Below are positions 14,855 to 23,831 of a DNA stretch of 44,671 bases, piece after piece. Every line of letters begins with the position of its first letter. The first letter of the stretch is position 1. A model generated the notes under the pieces. It was not told the origin of the DNA. It saw only the letters and a list, made by a program, of their open reading frames with translations, and searched no databases. The position numbers were made by a program, and so were the translations under genes. Source of the DNA: Halobacterium bonnevillei (GTDB lineage Archaea > Halobacteriota > Halobacteria > Halobacteriales > Halobacteriaceae); NCBI RefSeq assembly GCF_009831555.1, contig NZ_WUUU01000007.1, positions 1 through 44,671 of the forward strand, in the 5' to 3' direction.

Positions 14855-16741
14855 TTAGTCACCTGCCGCAGGTTCGAGGGTGGTCTGCGCGGTCGGCTGC
14901 TCGCCGCCGCCGTTCTGTTCGATCTCCACTGCCTCGACGATCTCCGCGGGCTCGAAGGGGTTCCCGTTGTACTTCAGGAGACTCGAGAGCTTGGTGGCGA
15001 CGCCCCCGACTTCCTTCTGGATCAGGCCGCGGAACTGCTTCGTCGAGGACATCTCCACCACGATGGCTTCGTCGACGCTGTCGACGAACGCCCGGACTTC
15101 CTCGACGGGGAACGGCGAGAGGTCGCTGACGCCCAGCGCCTTCACGCTGTTCCCGTTGTCGTTGAGTCGTGCGACGGCCTCCTCGACGGTGCCCTGCTGG
15201 CTGCCCCAGGCGATGAGGCCGAAGTCCGCGTCCTCGTCCCCGTAGACGACCTGCTGGTCGCGGTCCTCGAGGTCCTCGTGGATCGCATCGAGTTTCTCGA
15301 GGCGGCGCTCGACCTGCGCGGTGCGGTTGTCCGGGTCCTCGGCGATGTGGCCGGTCGGCCAGTGCTCGTTGCCGGACGCGAGATAGCGTCCCCCCTTCTG
15401 CCCGGGCACCGTCCGCGGACTCACGCCGTCCTCGACGTCGTGCTGGTAGCGCTCGAACTTCCCAGTGGCGTCGTGGGCCGCCTCCTCGATCTCCGCCTCC
15501 GTGAGCGTCTTCCCGAGGCTCGGGTTCGGCTCGCGGTCGAAGAACGACGCGTCCACGTTCCGGTACTCGCCGGAGAGCTTCTGGTCGTAGACGACGATGG
15601 CCGGGATCTGGTACTCCCAGGCGATCTCGAACGCCGTCCTGGTCTGCTCGTAGCACTCCTTGGGGTCGCTGGGCCCGAACGCCACCCGGTGGCTGTCACC
15701 CTGACTCGTGTACAGGATGTGCTCCAGGTCTGCTTGCTCGGGCTTCGTCGGCATCCCCGTCGAGGGGCCGGCGCGCATCGCTTCGAGCAACACCAGTGGC
15801 GTCTCGGTCATCTCGGCGAGACCGAGCGGTTCGGACATCAGCGAGAAGCCACCACCGGACGACCCGGACATGGCTTTCGCGCCAGCGTGGGAGGCCCCCA
15901 CGGCCATCGCCGCCGCGGCGAGTTCGTCCTCCACCTGCTCGGAGATCCCGCCCATGTCGGGCAGGAGGTTCGTCATGATGGTGTAGGCGTCCGTCCACGG
16001 CGTCATCGGGTAGCCGGCGATGAACCGACACCCGGCGTCGATGGCCGCGTACGCGATGCCGTGGCTCCCCGAGACGAGGACCTGCTCCTCGTCGTGCTCG
16101 CCCGTCGGAACCGTCAGGTCGTGGGACTGGTCCATCGCGTTGACCTGCTCGTAGGCGTCGTGGAGGACTTCGAGATTCTGTTCGAGAATCTCGCCGCCCA
16201 TCGCGTCCGACATCAGGTCCTCGATGTGCTCGAGGTCCATGTCGACGAGCGCCGCCGTGGCGCCGACGCCCGCGGTGTTCCGCATGACCTCACGGCCGTG
16301 CTCTTTCGCGAGCGCACGGAGGTCCAGCGGGTAGACGTGCCAGTTATTCTCCTCGACGCGCTCCTCGAAGTTCGGCACGTCTTCGACGTCCAGCAAGCCC
16401 TCGTCGTAGACGATGATGCCGCCCTCGCGGAGGTCGTCGAGATTCTCGGACAGCGGCTTCACTTCCTCGTCGCCGTAGACGGCGTGCTCGCTGGGGTTTC
16501 GAGCGAACGAGTCCCCGAGCGCGAGCAGGAAGTTGTAGCCGTCGCCGCGCGACGTTACGTTCCCATCCTTCGCCCGAATCTCCACGTACGTGTGGCCGCC
16601 GCGGATTCGGGAGGGATAGTGCCGATGCGTGAAGACGTCGAGTCCGGACCGCATCAACGCCTTCGCGAAGTTCTGGCTCGTGGAGTCGATTCCGTCGCCG
16701 GAACCCCCTGCCACTCGCCAGATGAGTTCGTCATCAGTCAT
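14855..16741 (-). CDS. 2-oxoacid:ferredoxin oxidoreductase, fused gamma-alpha subunit
   Basis: The 628-residue protein has an N-terminal gamma domain (about 1-200, WRVAGGSGDGIDSTSQNFAK and HRHYPSRIRGGHTYVEIRA). An alpha domain follows (from about 215, VSGSHGIAYAAIDAGCRFIAGYPMTPWT is its start, split across two blocks). The AKAMSGSSGGGFSLMSE segment and the later YQIPAIVVYDQKLSGE are family landmarks. It forms the heterodimer with the beta subunit encoded directly downstream and supplies the pyrimidine side of the active site. The pair links central carbon oxidation to ferredoxin, as expected in halophiles lacking pyruvate dehydrogenase flux. Confidence 0.91.
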   Translation of the reverse strand: MTDDELIWRVAGGSGDGIDSTSQNFAKALMRSGLDVFTHRHYPSRIRGGHTYVEIRAKDGNVTSRGDGYNFLLALGDSFARNPSEHAVYGDEEVKPLSENLDDLREGGIIVYDEGLLDVEDVPNFEERVEENNWHVYPLDLRALAKEHGREVMRNTAGVGATAALVDMDLEHIEDLMSDAMGGEILEQNLEVLHDAYEQVNAMDQSHDLTVPTGEHDEEQVLVSGSHGIAYAAIDAGCRFIAGYPMTPWTDAYTIMTNLLPDMGGISEQVEDELAAAAMAVGASHAGAKAMSGSSGGGFSLMSEPLGLAEMTETPLVLLEAMRAGPSTGMPTKPEQADLEHILYTSQGDSHRVAFGPSDPKECYEQTRTAFEIAWEYQIPAIVVYDQKLSGEYRNVDASFFDREPNPSLGKTLTEAEIEEAAHDATGKFERYQHDVEDGVSPRTVPGQKGGRYLASGNEHWPTGHIAEDPDNRTAQVERRLEKLDAIHEDLEDRDQQVVYGDEDADFGLIAWGSQQGTVEEAVARLNDNGNSVKALGVSDLSPFPVEEVRAFVDSVDEAIVVEMSSTKQFRGLIQKEVGGVATKLSSLLKYNGNPFEPAEIVEAVEIEQNGGGEQPTAQTTLEPAAGD

Positions 16742-16924
16742 AGTGTATCCTCTGGCCCGTGCTCGGACCGTTACCTGAAGTTGGAGGGGTCGACACTAAA
16801 TCGTTTGCCATCCATTACCAATGGAAGATGATTAAGGACTGCCCCAGATTGCCGTCTCTCGACGGAATTCGGGGCGAACGGCCGAAATCGCGACCGCCAT
16901 AATACCATATTTCTCATTCTGAAA

Positions 16925-16934
16925 TTTTATATAG
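16925..16934 (+). promoter_or_regulatory. TATA box of the PKD-protein gene
   Basis: TTTTATATAG is a strong archaeal TATA-like sequence in a very AT-rich spacer. It lies 28-37 bases before the GTG start at 16962 and predicts a transcript beginning only a few bases before the start codon. Confidence 0.55.
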
Positions 16935-16961
16935 TAACTGGCGGATTCAACTATTCGTAGT

Positions 16962-19900
16962 GTGAAATCAGAGTGTCTGCTGGCAGCGGCCCTGGTCCTG
17001 ACCGCCGCCACGACCCCAGGCATTGCTACCGCAAACGAATCCCCACTGGCCGACGCCGGCCTCGACCAGACGGTCACGCGCGGAGAGACCGTCTACCTCG
17101 ACGGAGCCGGCTCGAGCGACCCCGACGGAACGATCGAGGGCTACAACTGGACGATCACCGGTGAGTCCGGTGACGCCACCAGCGCGACGTCGCCAGCGTG
17201 CCAGACGTGCGAGCGCACCCAGTTCCACGCGGACGCCACCGGCACCTATCGCGTCACCCTGGAAGTGACCGACGACGACGGTGCGACCGCGACCGACGCG
17301 CTGTTCGTCACCGTGGAACCCGGTGAGCCGCCGACCGTCTCGCTGTCCGGACCGACGCGAACCGAAACTGGAGACGCCAACCGATTCACGGCTGACGTCG
17401 ACAGTGGTGCAGCACCACTGTCGGAACTCGTCTGGAGCGTCGACGGCGAGCCGATTGCGACAGAAGCCATCGACGGCGACGCCGATACCAGTACGCGACC
17501 GACGAGGTTTCCGACAGCCGGCACACACGACGTCTCAGTCGTCGCTTTCGACGAAGACGGCCAGCGTGCTGCCGACCAGCAATCAGTCGCAGTCACAGCC
17601 CCAGACTCCTCCACGGGGTCGTCTGGCTCCGGGAGCAGTACCGGGTCCGGAGGAACGTCCGGAGACGCCGACTCGACCGGTGCTATCACGGGTCCACAAG
17701 TTGTCACTGGGGACGGCAGACTCGCAGGTGACTACGAACTAACCACGAGCGGGTCGGCCGTCTGGATGCACAACGGACGCTCTGTCGCCAACGGAAACCA
17801 GGCGACGCTCTCGTTCGAGCCGGGCGACCACGAGCTTTACGCTTCCCACGACGACGACGTCGCCACGTTCCCCGACGGCAGCAGAACCGTCGTCGCAGAC
17901 CCCGCTCCGGAACTCCAGGCTGTCGACATCGAAGAGAATCGCGTCGTACCAATCGACGTGCACGCGACAGACGCCTACGGGAATCTCCGTTCACTGACGA
18001 TCAGGGTGGATGGCGAGGTCGTCGAGTCTGTCACCGCCGATGACCTTCGCGGTGGCGCCAGTGAGGAGAGCCTGAGCACCATGAAATACCTGAATGAACT
18101 GGAGCCAGGCGTCCACGTAGTCACCGTTAGAGCCCGCGACGCACGCGGCCAGACTGACGTGAAAGTCGAAACTGTGTCAGTTCCTGGCCCAGTAGAAGTG
18201 GTCTCTGCGGGCTTCGTCAGCGATGGCCCGCTGGACCAGTATCATCCAAGAATCGACGAATCTCGGTATACGGCAACGTACCAGGTCAAGGTGGACTTGA
18301 ACGGCGTGGACCCTGATAACGTTGGGACTGAGGTTCGTTTCATCAATGCGGACTGGACATCTGAAGTTAGAACTTCCGAAAAAGAGGGGTATCTAATCGT
18401 AGAAAGAGATGCATATCAAAAAGAGATTCTGGATATCAAGGTAAGATCCAGCATAAATCCCAAGAGTGGGGTGAGATATTCCAGTCGGGATCGGGTCCAC
18501 GTGACGCCGGCACCACCAGAAATCAAAATAGAAGTTGTTGATCCACAGAACGATCACTCTCAGCGACTGGGTATGGAACTGAATGCAAGAAAATCGTTTG
18601 ACCCTGATTACACACCGACGGAATTCGATTGGTATGGTGTACAAGGAGGCCACCGGGAAACACCAAAAATTACACTGAATAGTTTCAATGCTGCGAGACT
18701 AAAAGTCGGGGATGGTCAAAACCAAACAGCTACAGTAACAAATCCGATTTCTTGGTTTGCGCCAAAGTTAGAAGATGCTTCAATGAAGGAAGATGGGCCA
18801 TTCTATCCTAACGAAACAATCACCTTTTCCATAACGTCCGAGCAATTCTACCTCTCAAAGAATACCTACGAGGACCTTACCTCCTTCAGTTTACGTTCGG
18901 AATACGGCAAAGTCACCGGCCGAGAAAAATTTGAGGAGAAGAATGGAGAAATCAACGATCCGGACCCGGAATCAATGTCGAATTGGTACGAATGGCACAT
19001 TGAAGTTCCAGCTCGATCGTTCCTTGACGACTCACCAACAGCTGCCACCTACCCAACGAATCACCCAAAGGTCGAATATTCTATCGCTCTCCCAGAACCC
19101 GTCGTATATTCACCTACTCGAACAGAGCTCAGGAACGAGACATCTTCCATCAAGTATAGAGTAGAACGACCAAAGTACACCAATCGACAAACACAGGAAA
19201 AGAAGATCCGTGATAACCTCCTCAGCGCGGGATACCACATCCATCGGGTGAGTGAGAACGGTTTAAAGTACAACCTCGAAGAACAAGTGAAGGTCCATGA
19301 GGCGAAATACGATGTCGAGCAACTTGAGTTCGATAGTCGTGGCCGGCTTGGCGATTTTCTGACAGTAAACACCGAATGGGAAAATGGCGGTTCTCAAATA
19401 GAAAGTGAGACAGTTACGAAGACTGTTGAAGAGTGGCGCTCAACCCGAAATGGGGATGGGGAATTCACCGGAGAAACGCGCCAAAAGCTCGTCCAAGATG
19501 GTACCTATGAAACGGAGAAGAAGTTCCAGTATGAGAAAAATGAGGAGTACCAGACTACAGAAACCTACACGCATACTTATACGACAACGAACACTTATGT
19601 AGAGTATTCTGAGCAGTGTGGCTCCTTTGGTTGTATCCAGTCTGGCACTACAGTTACTGAAACTGAGTATCACACAGAAACCAGGACAAGAACGGTAACA
19701 AAGTCGAGGACCATCCAGGACACTTATTGGTCCACCAGAGCGCGAAGTCCATCTCACGAATACACGGGCCAAAGTCGACAAATAACAATTCGAGAGCCAA
19801 TATACGAACGACAATACAGGTTCAAGATCGAAAAAGAAGAAACAATCAGGGATCGAATCTATCTCGCGGAACACAAAGAGCTCGTTGAACGTGCAGAATA

Positions 19901-20258
19901 CGAGTGGCAACACCGGGATTCGGTAAATGAGCAATTACACGCTGAAACTGCTGCGGCAGCAGAAAATGTCCGCATTAGTGACATAACGGCGACGAAAAAG
20001 TGGATTCTCCGCAAGCAAACAGGCACCCAGATTGGCACGACTACGAGTCTGAAGAGGGGTTGGGAAGTTTTGAAATCATTAGGTCGCAGTGAGGCTACGC
20101 TCGTACAGCATTATGCCCGAAAGGACACAAAGACAACTCCATCTTCCCGAACTCAGGAGGAATCAGTCATTGTAAAGCACGAAGAACCAGGGTTAATTAC
20201 AGAACAAAAAATTAAAGAAATATTAGATCGGAAGATGACTGAAAAGTATGGTCAGTAA
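16962..20258 (+). CDS. Exported PKD-domain protein, mosaic composition (surface protein, function unknown)
   Basis: The 1098-residue protein opens with GTG and a Sec-type signal (KSECLLAAALVLTAATTPGIATA, split as KSEC plus hydrophobic core, cleavage near residue 25). A PKD domain follows (about 27-113; DGAGSSDPDGTIEGYNW is diagnostic), then a second PKD/Ig-like domain (118-208) and a Ser/Gly linker (about 210-240). Two or more Ig-like segments come next, then a long Tyr/Thr/Glu-rich tail with no known family. Two divergent copies of a motif around W825 and W923 (STR, then TG, RQ, YE) form an internal repeat. No membrane anchor is present. DNA is GC-rich to about 18.3 kb and then about 40% G+C, inside one unbroken frame. 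It overlaps the next gene by 11 bases. Confidence 0.85.
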   Translation: MKSECLLAAALVLTAATTPGIATANESPLADAGLDQTVTRGETVYLDGAGSSDPDGTIEGYNWTITGESGDATSATSPACQTCERTQFHADATGTYRVTLEVTDDDGATATDALFVTVEPGEPPTVSLSGPTRTETGDANRFTADVDSGAAPLSELVWSVDGEPIATEAIDGDADTSTRPTRFPTAGTHDVSVVAFDEDGQRAADQQSVAVTAPDSSTGSSGSGSSTGSGGTSGDADSTGAITGPQVVTGDGRLAGDYELTTSGSAVWMHNGRSVANGNQATLSFEPGDHELYASHDDDVATFPDGSRTVVADPAPELQAVDIEENRVVPIDVHATDAYGNLRSLTIRVDGEVVESVTADDLRGGASEESLSTMKYLNELEPGVHVVTVRARDARGQTDVKVETVSVPGPVEVVSAGFVSDGPLDQYHPRIDESRYTATYQVKVDLNGVDPDNVGTEVRFINADWTSEVRTSEKEGYLIVERDAYQKEILDIKVRSSINPKSGVRYSSRDRVHVTPAPPEIKIEVVDPQNDHSQRLGMELNARKSFDPDYTPTEFDWYGVQGGHRETPKITLNSFNAARLKVGDGQNQTATVTNPISWFAPKLEDASMKEDGPFYPNETITFSITSEQFYLSKNTYEDLTSFSLRSEYGKVTGREKFEEKNGEINDPDPESMSNWYEWHIEVPARSFLDDSPTAATYPTNHPKVEYSIALPEPVVYSPTRTELRNETSSIKYRVERPKYTNRQTQEKKIRDNLLSAGYHIHRVSENGLKYNLEEQVKVHEAKYDVEQLEFDSRGRLGDFLTVNTEWENGGSQIESETVTKTVEEWRSTRNGDGEFTGETRQKLVQDGTYETEKKFQYEKNEEYQTTETYTHTYTTTNTYVEYSEQCGSFGCIQSGTTVTETEYHTETRTRTVTKSRTIQDTYWSTRARSPSHEYTGQSRQITIREPIYERQYRFKIEKEETIRDRIYLAEHKELVERAEYEWQHRDSVNEQLHAETAAAAENVRISDITATKKWILRKQTGTQIGTTTSLKRGWEVLKSLGRSEATLVQHYARKDTKTTPSSRTQEESVIVKHEEPGLITEQKIKEILDRKMTEKYGQ

Positions 20259-21183
20259 GGGACTAACGGTAATTTGGATCGCACTCCTCGCCTTAGCTAG
20301 TGTGCATTTTGTTCTTCCAGCCACAGCACACGCTGAAAACCCCTGCAAGGGAGCTGGAAAAGACAAAGTTATTGAAAAAAGTAATATTTCTGACTTCCAC
20401 GTCGAATATCAGTTCCAATTCTCAGAAGAGTTAGAAAAATTCTGTGTTAAAGTCAAAAATAAGGGCGAGATGAATGCCTCTAGCGGCTTCAGCGCCTCAG
20501 CTGATAATATTGGCCTCAAACAAGAGAGTCCGATACTAGGACCAGGTGAATCGGTACTCGTCACTAAGAACGTAACTGAATACCTGAACGTAGTCAAAGA
20601 TAACCATACCGTCAAGTTAGGAGCATATCAAGAGTTCTACTATTACAACTTCACTCGAGAGCTGAACGCAACTAGCTCCGATGTTCCGTCACCGTACATC
20701 AAAAATGTGAGTGTGATCCGAGACCAGGAGAACGACTCTACAGCTCTACGGGTAGAGACGTACAATCCCTCCAAGAGGGGATACGGGATGTACGTGCAAG
20801 TCGAGACATTCGGAACGGATGGCGAATACACGATCGCTGCACCCCAAGAGAACGAAACCCATCCGGTGACGATTCCCTTGAAGGAGTCCAGCGACGAAGT
20901 AGTTGCAGGGAAAGTCCGAATCTTCGACGAGTGGGCGGAGTCGGACGGCAAGTTCGACCAGAAGGAGTTCATAGCGAAACCCAGCGAGGACACGAACGCC
21001 TGGGACGACAACTTCGAACAGGTACCGGGAACCGTCGACGAGTACACCTATAGCAACGAAAGCGCCGAACAGTACCGCGAGGACTACGTCGACGAGGACG
21101 TGTTGTCGCCACTCGAGAAGCGAGTGGGCGCTGTGCTCTCCGTGCTGCTGGTGGTGGGTGCAGTGCTGTGGTGGCGTCGATAG
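20248..21183 (+). CDS. Type I membrane protein, glycosylation-site rich, partner of the PKD protein
   Basis: The 311-residue protein has an N-terminal signal (hydrophobic WIALLALASVHFVLPATA, cleavage after AHA near residue 29). The extracellular beta-rich region has about ten N-x-S/T sequons (for example NIS, NAS, NVT, NHT, NFT, NAT) and two cysteines that could pair. An acidic stalk leads to a C-terminal membrane helix (VGAVLSVLLVVGAVLWW) and a short WRR tail. The start overlaps the PKD gene by 11 bases, so coupled expression is likely. It could anchor the anchorless PKD protein at the S-layer. AT-rich codon use dominates the first two thirds and normal GC-rich use the last third. No family recognised. 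Confidence 0.82.
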   Translation: MVSKGLTVIWIALLALASVHFVLPATAHAENPCKGAGKDKVIEKSNISDFHVEYQFQFSEELEKFCVKVKNKGEMNASSGFSASADNIGLKQESPILGPGESVLVTKNVTEYLNVVKDNHTVKLGAYQEFYYYNFTRELNATSSDVPSPYIKNVSVIRDQENDSTALRVETYNPSKRGYGMYVQVETFGTDGEYTIAAPQENETHPVTIPLKESSDEVVAGKVRIFDEWAESDGKFDQKEFIAKPSEDTNAWDDNFEQVPGTVDEYTYSNESAEQYREDYVDEDVLSPLEKRVGAVLSVLLVVGAVLWWRR

Positions 21184-21191
21184 GAATCGGG

Positions 21192-21407
21192 CTACCGCTC
21201 GATGCCGCCCTGTTCGGAGATCTGGAGAATGTTCCGCATGTTCAGGTAGACGTGCTGGGCGTCGACGTCCTCGGCTTCGTCGTAGATGTCGCTGACGCGG
21301 TGGACGAGCGCGGCGATGCGTTCGGCTTCCTCGGAGTCCTGCTCGCGGAGGTCGTCGGCGACATCGCGGAGGACGTCGCGCTTCTCGTGGTCGGCGGAGT
21401 CAGTCAT
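21192..21407 (-). CDS. Small acidic haloarchaeal protein of unknown function
   Basis: The 71-residue, highly charged protein (MTDSADHEKRDVLRDVADDL onward) is mostly predicted helix, with regular heptad-like spacing through EEAERIAALVHRVSDIYDEAED. It contains no cysteines or membrane segments. It ends near the stop of the convergent membrane-protein gene (8 bases apart) and lies 25 bases downstream of the Mrp gene in the same orientation, so it is probably co-transcribed with it. Codon use is typical of the genome. Function unknown. Confidence 0.7.
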   Translation of the reverse strand: MTDSADHEKRDVLRDVADDLREQDSEEAERIAALVHRVSDIYDEAEDVDAQHVYLNMRNILQISEQGGIER

Positions 21408-21432
21408 AGTCGGTAGTGTGTTCGCCGCGTAA

Positions 21433-22464
21433 TTAGTGGCTGGCGTTGCGCCTGTGGACGAGCCCGATCATGTCGGCGGTTTCGGCGACGAAGTCGCGGA
21501 ACGCCTGCCCGGTCTGGTTGTCGTCGTCGAGGACGACGGGCGCGCCCGTGTCGCCGCCTTCGCGGACGCTCGGGTCGAGGGGGATGGAGCCGAGGAACGG
21601 GAGTTCGTTGTCGTCGGCGAACTCGCGGCCGCCGCCGCTGCCGAAGATGTCGTGTTCGCCGCCGCAGTCCGGGCAGACGAACGTGCTCATGTTCTCTGTG
21701 ATGCCGAGAACAGTGGTGTCGTGGCGGCCGAACATGCGGAGGCCCTTGCGGGCGTCGTCGACGGCGACGTCTTGGGGGGTGGTGACGACAACGGCGCCGG
21801 TGAGCGGGACGGTCTGCAGGAGCGTGAGCTGGGTGTCGCCGGTGCCCGGTGGGAGGTCGACGACGAGGTAGTCGAGGTGCCCCCATTCGACGTCCTCGAT
21901 GAGTTGCGTGAGGACCTTGTGGACCATCGGGCCGCGCCAGATGACGGGGTCGTCCTCGCCGACCATGAACGCCATGCTCATGAGTTTCATGCCGTGACGT
22001 TCTGGCGGGACGATGGTCTCGCTCTCGGTGGCCTGTGGGTGTTCGTCGGCGTCGACCATCCGGGGGACGTTCGGGCCGTAGATGTCGGCGTCGAAGAGGC
22101 CGACGCGTGCGCCGCGGTCGGCGAGGCCGGCGGCGAGGTTGACGGCGACCGTGGATTTGCCGACGCCGCCCTTACCGGAGGCGACGGCGATGACGTTCTT
22201 GACGCCGGGGAGGACGTCGTCGCCGGTGCGGTCCGGGATGGCCGCGGTGAGGTCGGACTCGAGGCCGGCGTCCGCGAGCACCTCCCGCACGCGCCCGGCG
22301 ACGTCGGTCTCGGTCGGCGAGTAGGGCGCGCCGAGTGCGAGGGAGATGGTTACCTTGTCGCCGTCGACGTCGAGGTCGTTGACGAGGCCGAGAGAGACGA
22401 TGTCGTCGCCGAGTGCCGGGTCCTCCACGTCCCGGAGGAGGTCCCGCACGTCGTCTTCGTTCAT
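21433..22464 (-). CDS. Mrp/NBP35 family P-loop ATPase, Fe-S cluster carrier
   Basis: The 343-residue protein has an N-terminal MIP18/DUF59 domain (about 1-80, DPALGDDIVSLGLVNDLDVD). The ATPase domain follows with the deviant Walker A GKGGVGKST at 97-105, DADIYGPNVPRM and LVVDLPPGTGD. The C-P-D-C pair in FVCPDCGGEHDIF is the cluster-bridging CxxC. Mrp proteins dimerise and hand Fe-S clusters to apoproteins. The divergent neighbour is MoaA, itself a two-cluster enzyme. A CTTAT box on the - strand (22491-22495) lies about 28 bases before the start, fitting a leaderless transcript. Confidence 0.92.
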   Translation of the reverse strand: MNEDDVRDLLRDVEDPALGDDIVSLGLVNDLDVDGDKVTISLALGAPYSPTETDVAGRVREVLADAGLESDLTAAIPDRTGDDVLPGVKNVIAVASGKGGVGKSTVAVNLAAGLADRGARVGLFDADIYGPNVPRMVDADEHPQATESETIVPPERHGMKLMSMAFMVGEDDPVIWRGPMVHKVLTQLIEDVEWGHLDYLVVDLPPGTGDTQLTLLQTVPLTGAVVVTTPQDVAVDDARKGLRMFGRHDTTVLGITENMSTFVCPDCGGEHDIFGSGGGREFADDNELPFLGSIPLDPSVREGGDTGAPVVLDDDNQTGQAFRDFVAETADMIGLVHRRNASH

Positions 22465-22489
22465 AGCCGCGAGTAGGGTGCGGTGCGCC

Positions 22490-22580
22490 GATAAGGGTTG
22501 TGACGAGTACTCGTGTCAGCGCCGCGGAGAGTGTAACCGTTTCAGGTTACGAATACGGCGTTTCCACCCACGGGCTTAAG
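22490..22580. promoter_or_regulatory. Divergent mrp/moaA promoter region with two inverted repeats
   Basis: Two TATA-like boxes point away from each other: CCTTATC (- strand, 22490-22496) for mrp and CTTAAG (22575-22580) for moaA. Both are about 27 bases before their start codons. Between them lie a perfect 12-base palindrome, ACGAGTACTCGT (22503-22514), and GTAACC-N6-GGTTAC (22533-22550). They are likely operator sites for shared control, with the regulator unknown. Confidence 0.5.
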
Positions 22581-22604
22581 CATCTGTACGTGTGACTCCC
22601 TGGC

Positions 22605-23642
22605 ATGCTCTCGGACTCGTTCGGGCGCGAGGTCTCTGGCGTCCGGGTGTCTCTCACGGACCGGTGTAACTTCGATTGCGTCTACTGCCACAACGAGGGA
22701 CTGGGTGACACGAGAGGGCCGATGGACGCCCAGGATCACGAGATGACCGCGGACGACGTCGTTCGGTTTCTGGAGGTCGCCGAGGAGTTCGACGTCGAGA
22801 AGGTGAAGCTCACTGGGGGTGAGCCGATGCTCAGGGACGACCTCGAGGAGATCATCGAGCGGACGCCGGATTCGATGGAGGTGTCCATGACGACGAACGG
22901 GACGTTCCTGCCGGGGCGGGCCGAAGAACTCGTCGACGCGGGCCTCGAACGCGTGAACGTCTCACAGGACGCGCTCGACCCGGAGGACTTCCACGCGCTC
23001 ACCAAGAGCGGCGCCTACGAGCAGGTGCTGGAGGGCGTCAGGGCGGCCGTCGACGCGGGCCTGGATCCCGTCAAGCTGAATATGGTGGTGTTCCGGAAGA
23101 CGGCCGGCTACGTGCCCGAGATGGTCGACCACGTCGCGGAGAACGACAGCCTCCAGTTGCAGCTCATCGAGTACATGCCAGAAATCGCGGGCCACCCGGA
23201 GTGGGCCGTGGACATCGACGACGTCCACGACTGGCTGGCTGAGCGCGCGGACCGCATCGAGCACCGTGAAATGCACGACCGGCGCCGGTACTGGGTGAAC
23301 GGCGGTGTCTCGAGCGATGCGAGCGACACCTCGTCGGACTCGTCCGAGGGCGGGATGGTCGAAATCGTGGATCCGGTCGGCAACGAGGAGTTCTGTGCGA
23401 ACTGCCATCGCGTTCGCGTGACGCACGAGGGCTACCTCAAGGGGTGTCTGAACCGCAACGACGACCTGCGGTCGATGGGCGACATGACGAAGGGCGAAAT
23501 TCGCGAGGCGTTCCGGGAGACCGTCGACAACCGCGTGCCGTACTACGGCGAGTACATGGTCGAGGACGGGGACGGCGGCTGGGAGGTCAACGACGACTAC
23601 ATCAAGGTGTACGCCGACGGCGGTGCCGAATCAGACGACTGA
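22605..23642 (+). CDS. moaA: GTP 3',8-cyclase MoaA
   Basis: The 345-residue radical SAM enzyme makes 3',8-cyclo-GTP, the first step to molybdopterin. C21NFDC25VYC28 is the SAM cluster motif. The second cluster ligands are in [11 protein letters not shown] and GCLNRND (C-x2-C-x13-C). [13 protein letters not shown] is the GGEP SAM-binding motif. A Ser/Asp-rich insertion ([15 protein letters not shown], about residues 232-247) before the second cluster is unusual. The C-terminus is GGAESDD, so the family's terminal GG pair, which reaches into the active site, is followed by five extra residues. Confidence 0.93.
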   Translation: MLSDSFGREVSGVRVSLTDRCNFDCVYCHNEGLGDTRGPMDAQDHEMTADDVVRFLEVAEEFDVEKVKLTGGEPMLRDDLEEIIERTPDSMEVSMTTNGTFLPGRAEELVDAGLERVNVSQDALDPEDFHALTKSGAYEQVLEGVRAAVDAGLDPVKLNMVVFRKTAGYVPEMVDHVAENDSLQLQLIEYMPEIAGHPEWAVDIDDVHDWLAERADRIEHREMHDRRRYWVNGGVSSDASDTSSDSSEGGMVEIVDPVGNEEFCANCHRVRVTHEGYLKGCLNRNDDLRSMGDMTKGEIREAFRETVDNRVPYYGEYMVEDGDGGWEVNDDYIKVYADGGAESDD

Positions 23643-23740
23643 AGCAGCACTCCAGCCAGCGAGTTCGGACGGCGTCCCCGCGACGTGGCGGAGTTTCGCG
23701 GTCGCTGCACCGGCGCCCGGACCCGCGACCTTTCGTGATG

Positions 23741-23748
23741 TTTAAGTA
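23741..23748 (+). promoter_or_regulatory. TATA box of the tRNA-Ser / ribosomal protein operon
   Basis: TTTAAGTA is the best TATA match in the 189-base spacer after moaA. It would start transcription about 60 bases before the tRNA, placing the tRNA at the head of the ribosomal protein transcript. Confidence 0.5.
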
Positions 23749-23831
23749 CGGGCCGCGATTTCCTTTGAACGCAGTCACTGTAGGGGCGCCGGGTCCCGAG
23801 TCCGAGAGGGCGAAGATACACCCGAAAGCGT

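Noticed and set aside
16962-21183. The AT-rich genes as a transposon or provirus
   Set aside because: No transposase, integrase, terminal inverted repeats or target duplication could be seen at either side; the GC-rich ends are continuous with the frames.
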